NCBI RefSeq assembly: GCF_009496005.1
Contig: NZ_WIBF01000001.1
Location: 186,001 to 250,000 of the forward strand
Direction: 5' to 3'
Length of the DNA: 64,000 nucleotides
Source of the DNA: Tritonibacter litoralis
Lineage (GTDB): Bacteria; Pseudomonadota; Alphaproteobacteria; Rhodobacterales; Rhodobacteraceae
In this document: positions 63,702-64,000 of the stretch, piece by piece
Position numbering within the stretch: the stretch's first letter is position 1
Layout of the letters: each line of letters starts with the position of its first letter
The notes under the pieces: model-generated
Seen by the model: only the letters and a program-made list of their open reading frames with translations
What the model was told of the DNA's origin: nothing
Databases searched by the model: none
Program-made: the position numbers and the translations under genes

Positions 63702-64000
63702 TTAGGTCTCGCTTGGACCCTCATCCGGTTCGTCGTCCTCGTTTTGCTCGGCGATCCAAGCAACCGACACAACCTCTTCACCGGCGCCGGTGTTAAACAC
63801 CCGCACACCACCGGCAGAGCGGGAGCGGAAGGAAATGCCATCCACTGGCACCCGGATCGACTGCCCTTTGGACGTGGCCAGCATGATCTGATCACCCATT
63901 TCAACCGGGAAAGAGGCAACCAATTGACCACCGCGCATGCCTTTGTCCATGGCCGTGACGCCCATGCCGCCCCGGCCACGAACCGGATAGTCATGGCTGG
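63702..64000 (-). CDS. gyrA: DNA gyrase subunit A, C-terminal end (5' part outside window)
   Basis: The last 99 codons of GyrA. The visible part is the end of the beta-pinwheel C-terminal domain that wraps DNA (GRGGMGVTAMDKGMRGGQLVASF, then GQSIRVPVDGISFRSRSAGGVRVFNTGAGEEVVSVAWI), followed by an acidic tail (EQNEDDEPDEGP), as in Alphaproteobacteria. The frame is open to the window edge. Confidence 0.9.
   Translation of the reverse strand, partial: SHDYPVRGRGGMGVTAMDKGMRGGQLVASFPVEMGDQIMLATSKGQSIRVPVDGISFRSRSAGGVRVFNTGAGEEVVSVAWIAEQNEDDEPDEGPSET

Noticed and set aside
1-64000. CRISPR arrays, insertion sequences or prophage
   Set aside because: No regularly spaced direct repeats, transposase or phage structural genes were seen; the only phage-like genes are the GTA-type lysis pair.

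Overview
The window looks like chromosomal DNA of a marine Roseobacter-group alphaproteobacterium (Rhodobacterales). The evidence is moderately high GC, the alphaproteobacterial SOS box (GTTC-N7-GTTC) at lexA, CtrA-type TTAA-N7-TTAA sites, class II B12-dependent ribonucleotide reductase as the only RNR seen, an LsrB/VtlR-type LysR gene, PhoX rather than PhoA phosphatase, and a gene-transfer-agent (GTA) type holin/endolysin pair inside the cytochrome c maturation cluster. No insertion sequence, prophage, CRISPR array or rRNA operon was found. Most of the sequence is core genome.

Layout. 0-6.6 kb: zapA (truncated by the window edge), a CtrA-box-preceded RTX protein, then a minus-strand block grxD / small ORF / bolA-ibaG / Cys-rich protein / purL, followed by a candidate AbcR-like small RNA next to an LsrB/VtlR-type regulator. 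6.8-19.4 kb: fused indolepyruvate:ferredoxin oxidoreductase, a phospholipid acyltransferase, murI, argC, ccmE, GTA-type endolysin and holin, ccmF, ccmH, a DUF2087-type gene broken by an in-frame stop, and a PaaG-like enzyme. 19.5-31.3 kb: a DegT-family protein lacking the PLP lysine, gltA, gltX, comEC, lexA with its operator, and the minus-strand operon trpGD-ung-trpC-moaC-moeA. 31.5-36.4 kb: a plus-strand trio (YibQ-like, PhoX with a possible Pho box, YghX-like hydrolase) lying between trpG and trpE. 36.5-44.7 kb: ppiD-trpE, an aminotransferase, gpt, fabI, pdxH, a double cold-shock protein with a DUF192 gene, and tRNA-Pro. 44.7-54 kb: a gene-poor stretch with CtrA and NrdR-type sites, nrdJ, a small outer-membrane-like protein, cysS, cimA and a squalene/phytoene-synthase-like gene. 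54-64 kb: an MFS transporter, an AlkA-like glycosylase with an esterase, an RluE-like pseudouridine synthase, an HNH nuclease, an arginine-to-proline operon (arginase, CtlX, ornithine cyclodeaminase) with a divergent Lrp regulator, dsbB, exoD, tRNA-Leu and the 3' end of gyrA.

How it fits together. Tryptophan synthesis is split between ppiD-trpE and trpGDC, with molybdopterin genes at the downstream end. Cytochrome c maturation (ccmE, ccmF, ccmH) surrounds a lysis cassette. Arginine is probably degraded through ornithine to proline under Lrp control. Regulatory sites read by eye (LexA, NrdR, Pho, CtrA, LysR) connect several genes to damage, dNTP, phosphate and cell-cycle responses. The least explained items are the small RNA, the lysine-less DegT protein, the nonsense-interrupted gene and the CtrA site in the gene-poor stretch. 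All assignments come from reading the sequence and recalling family features; no database search was run.
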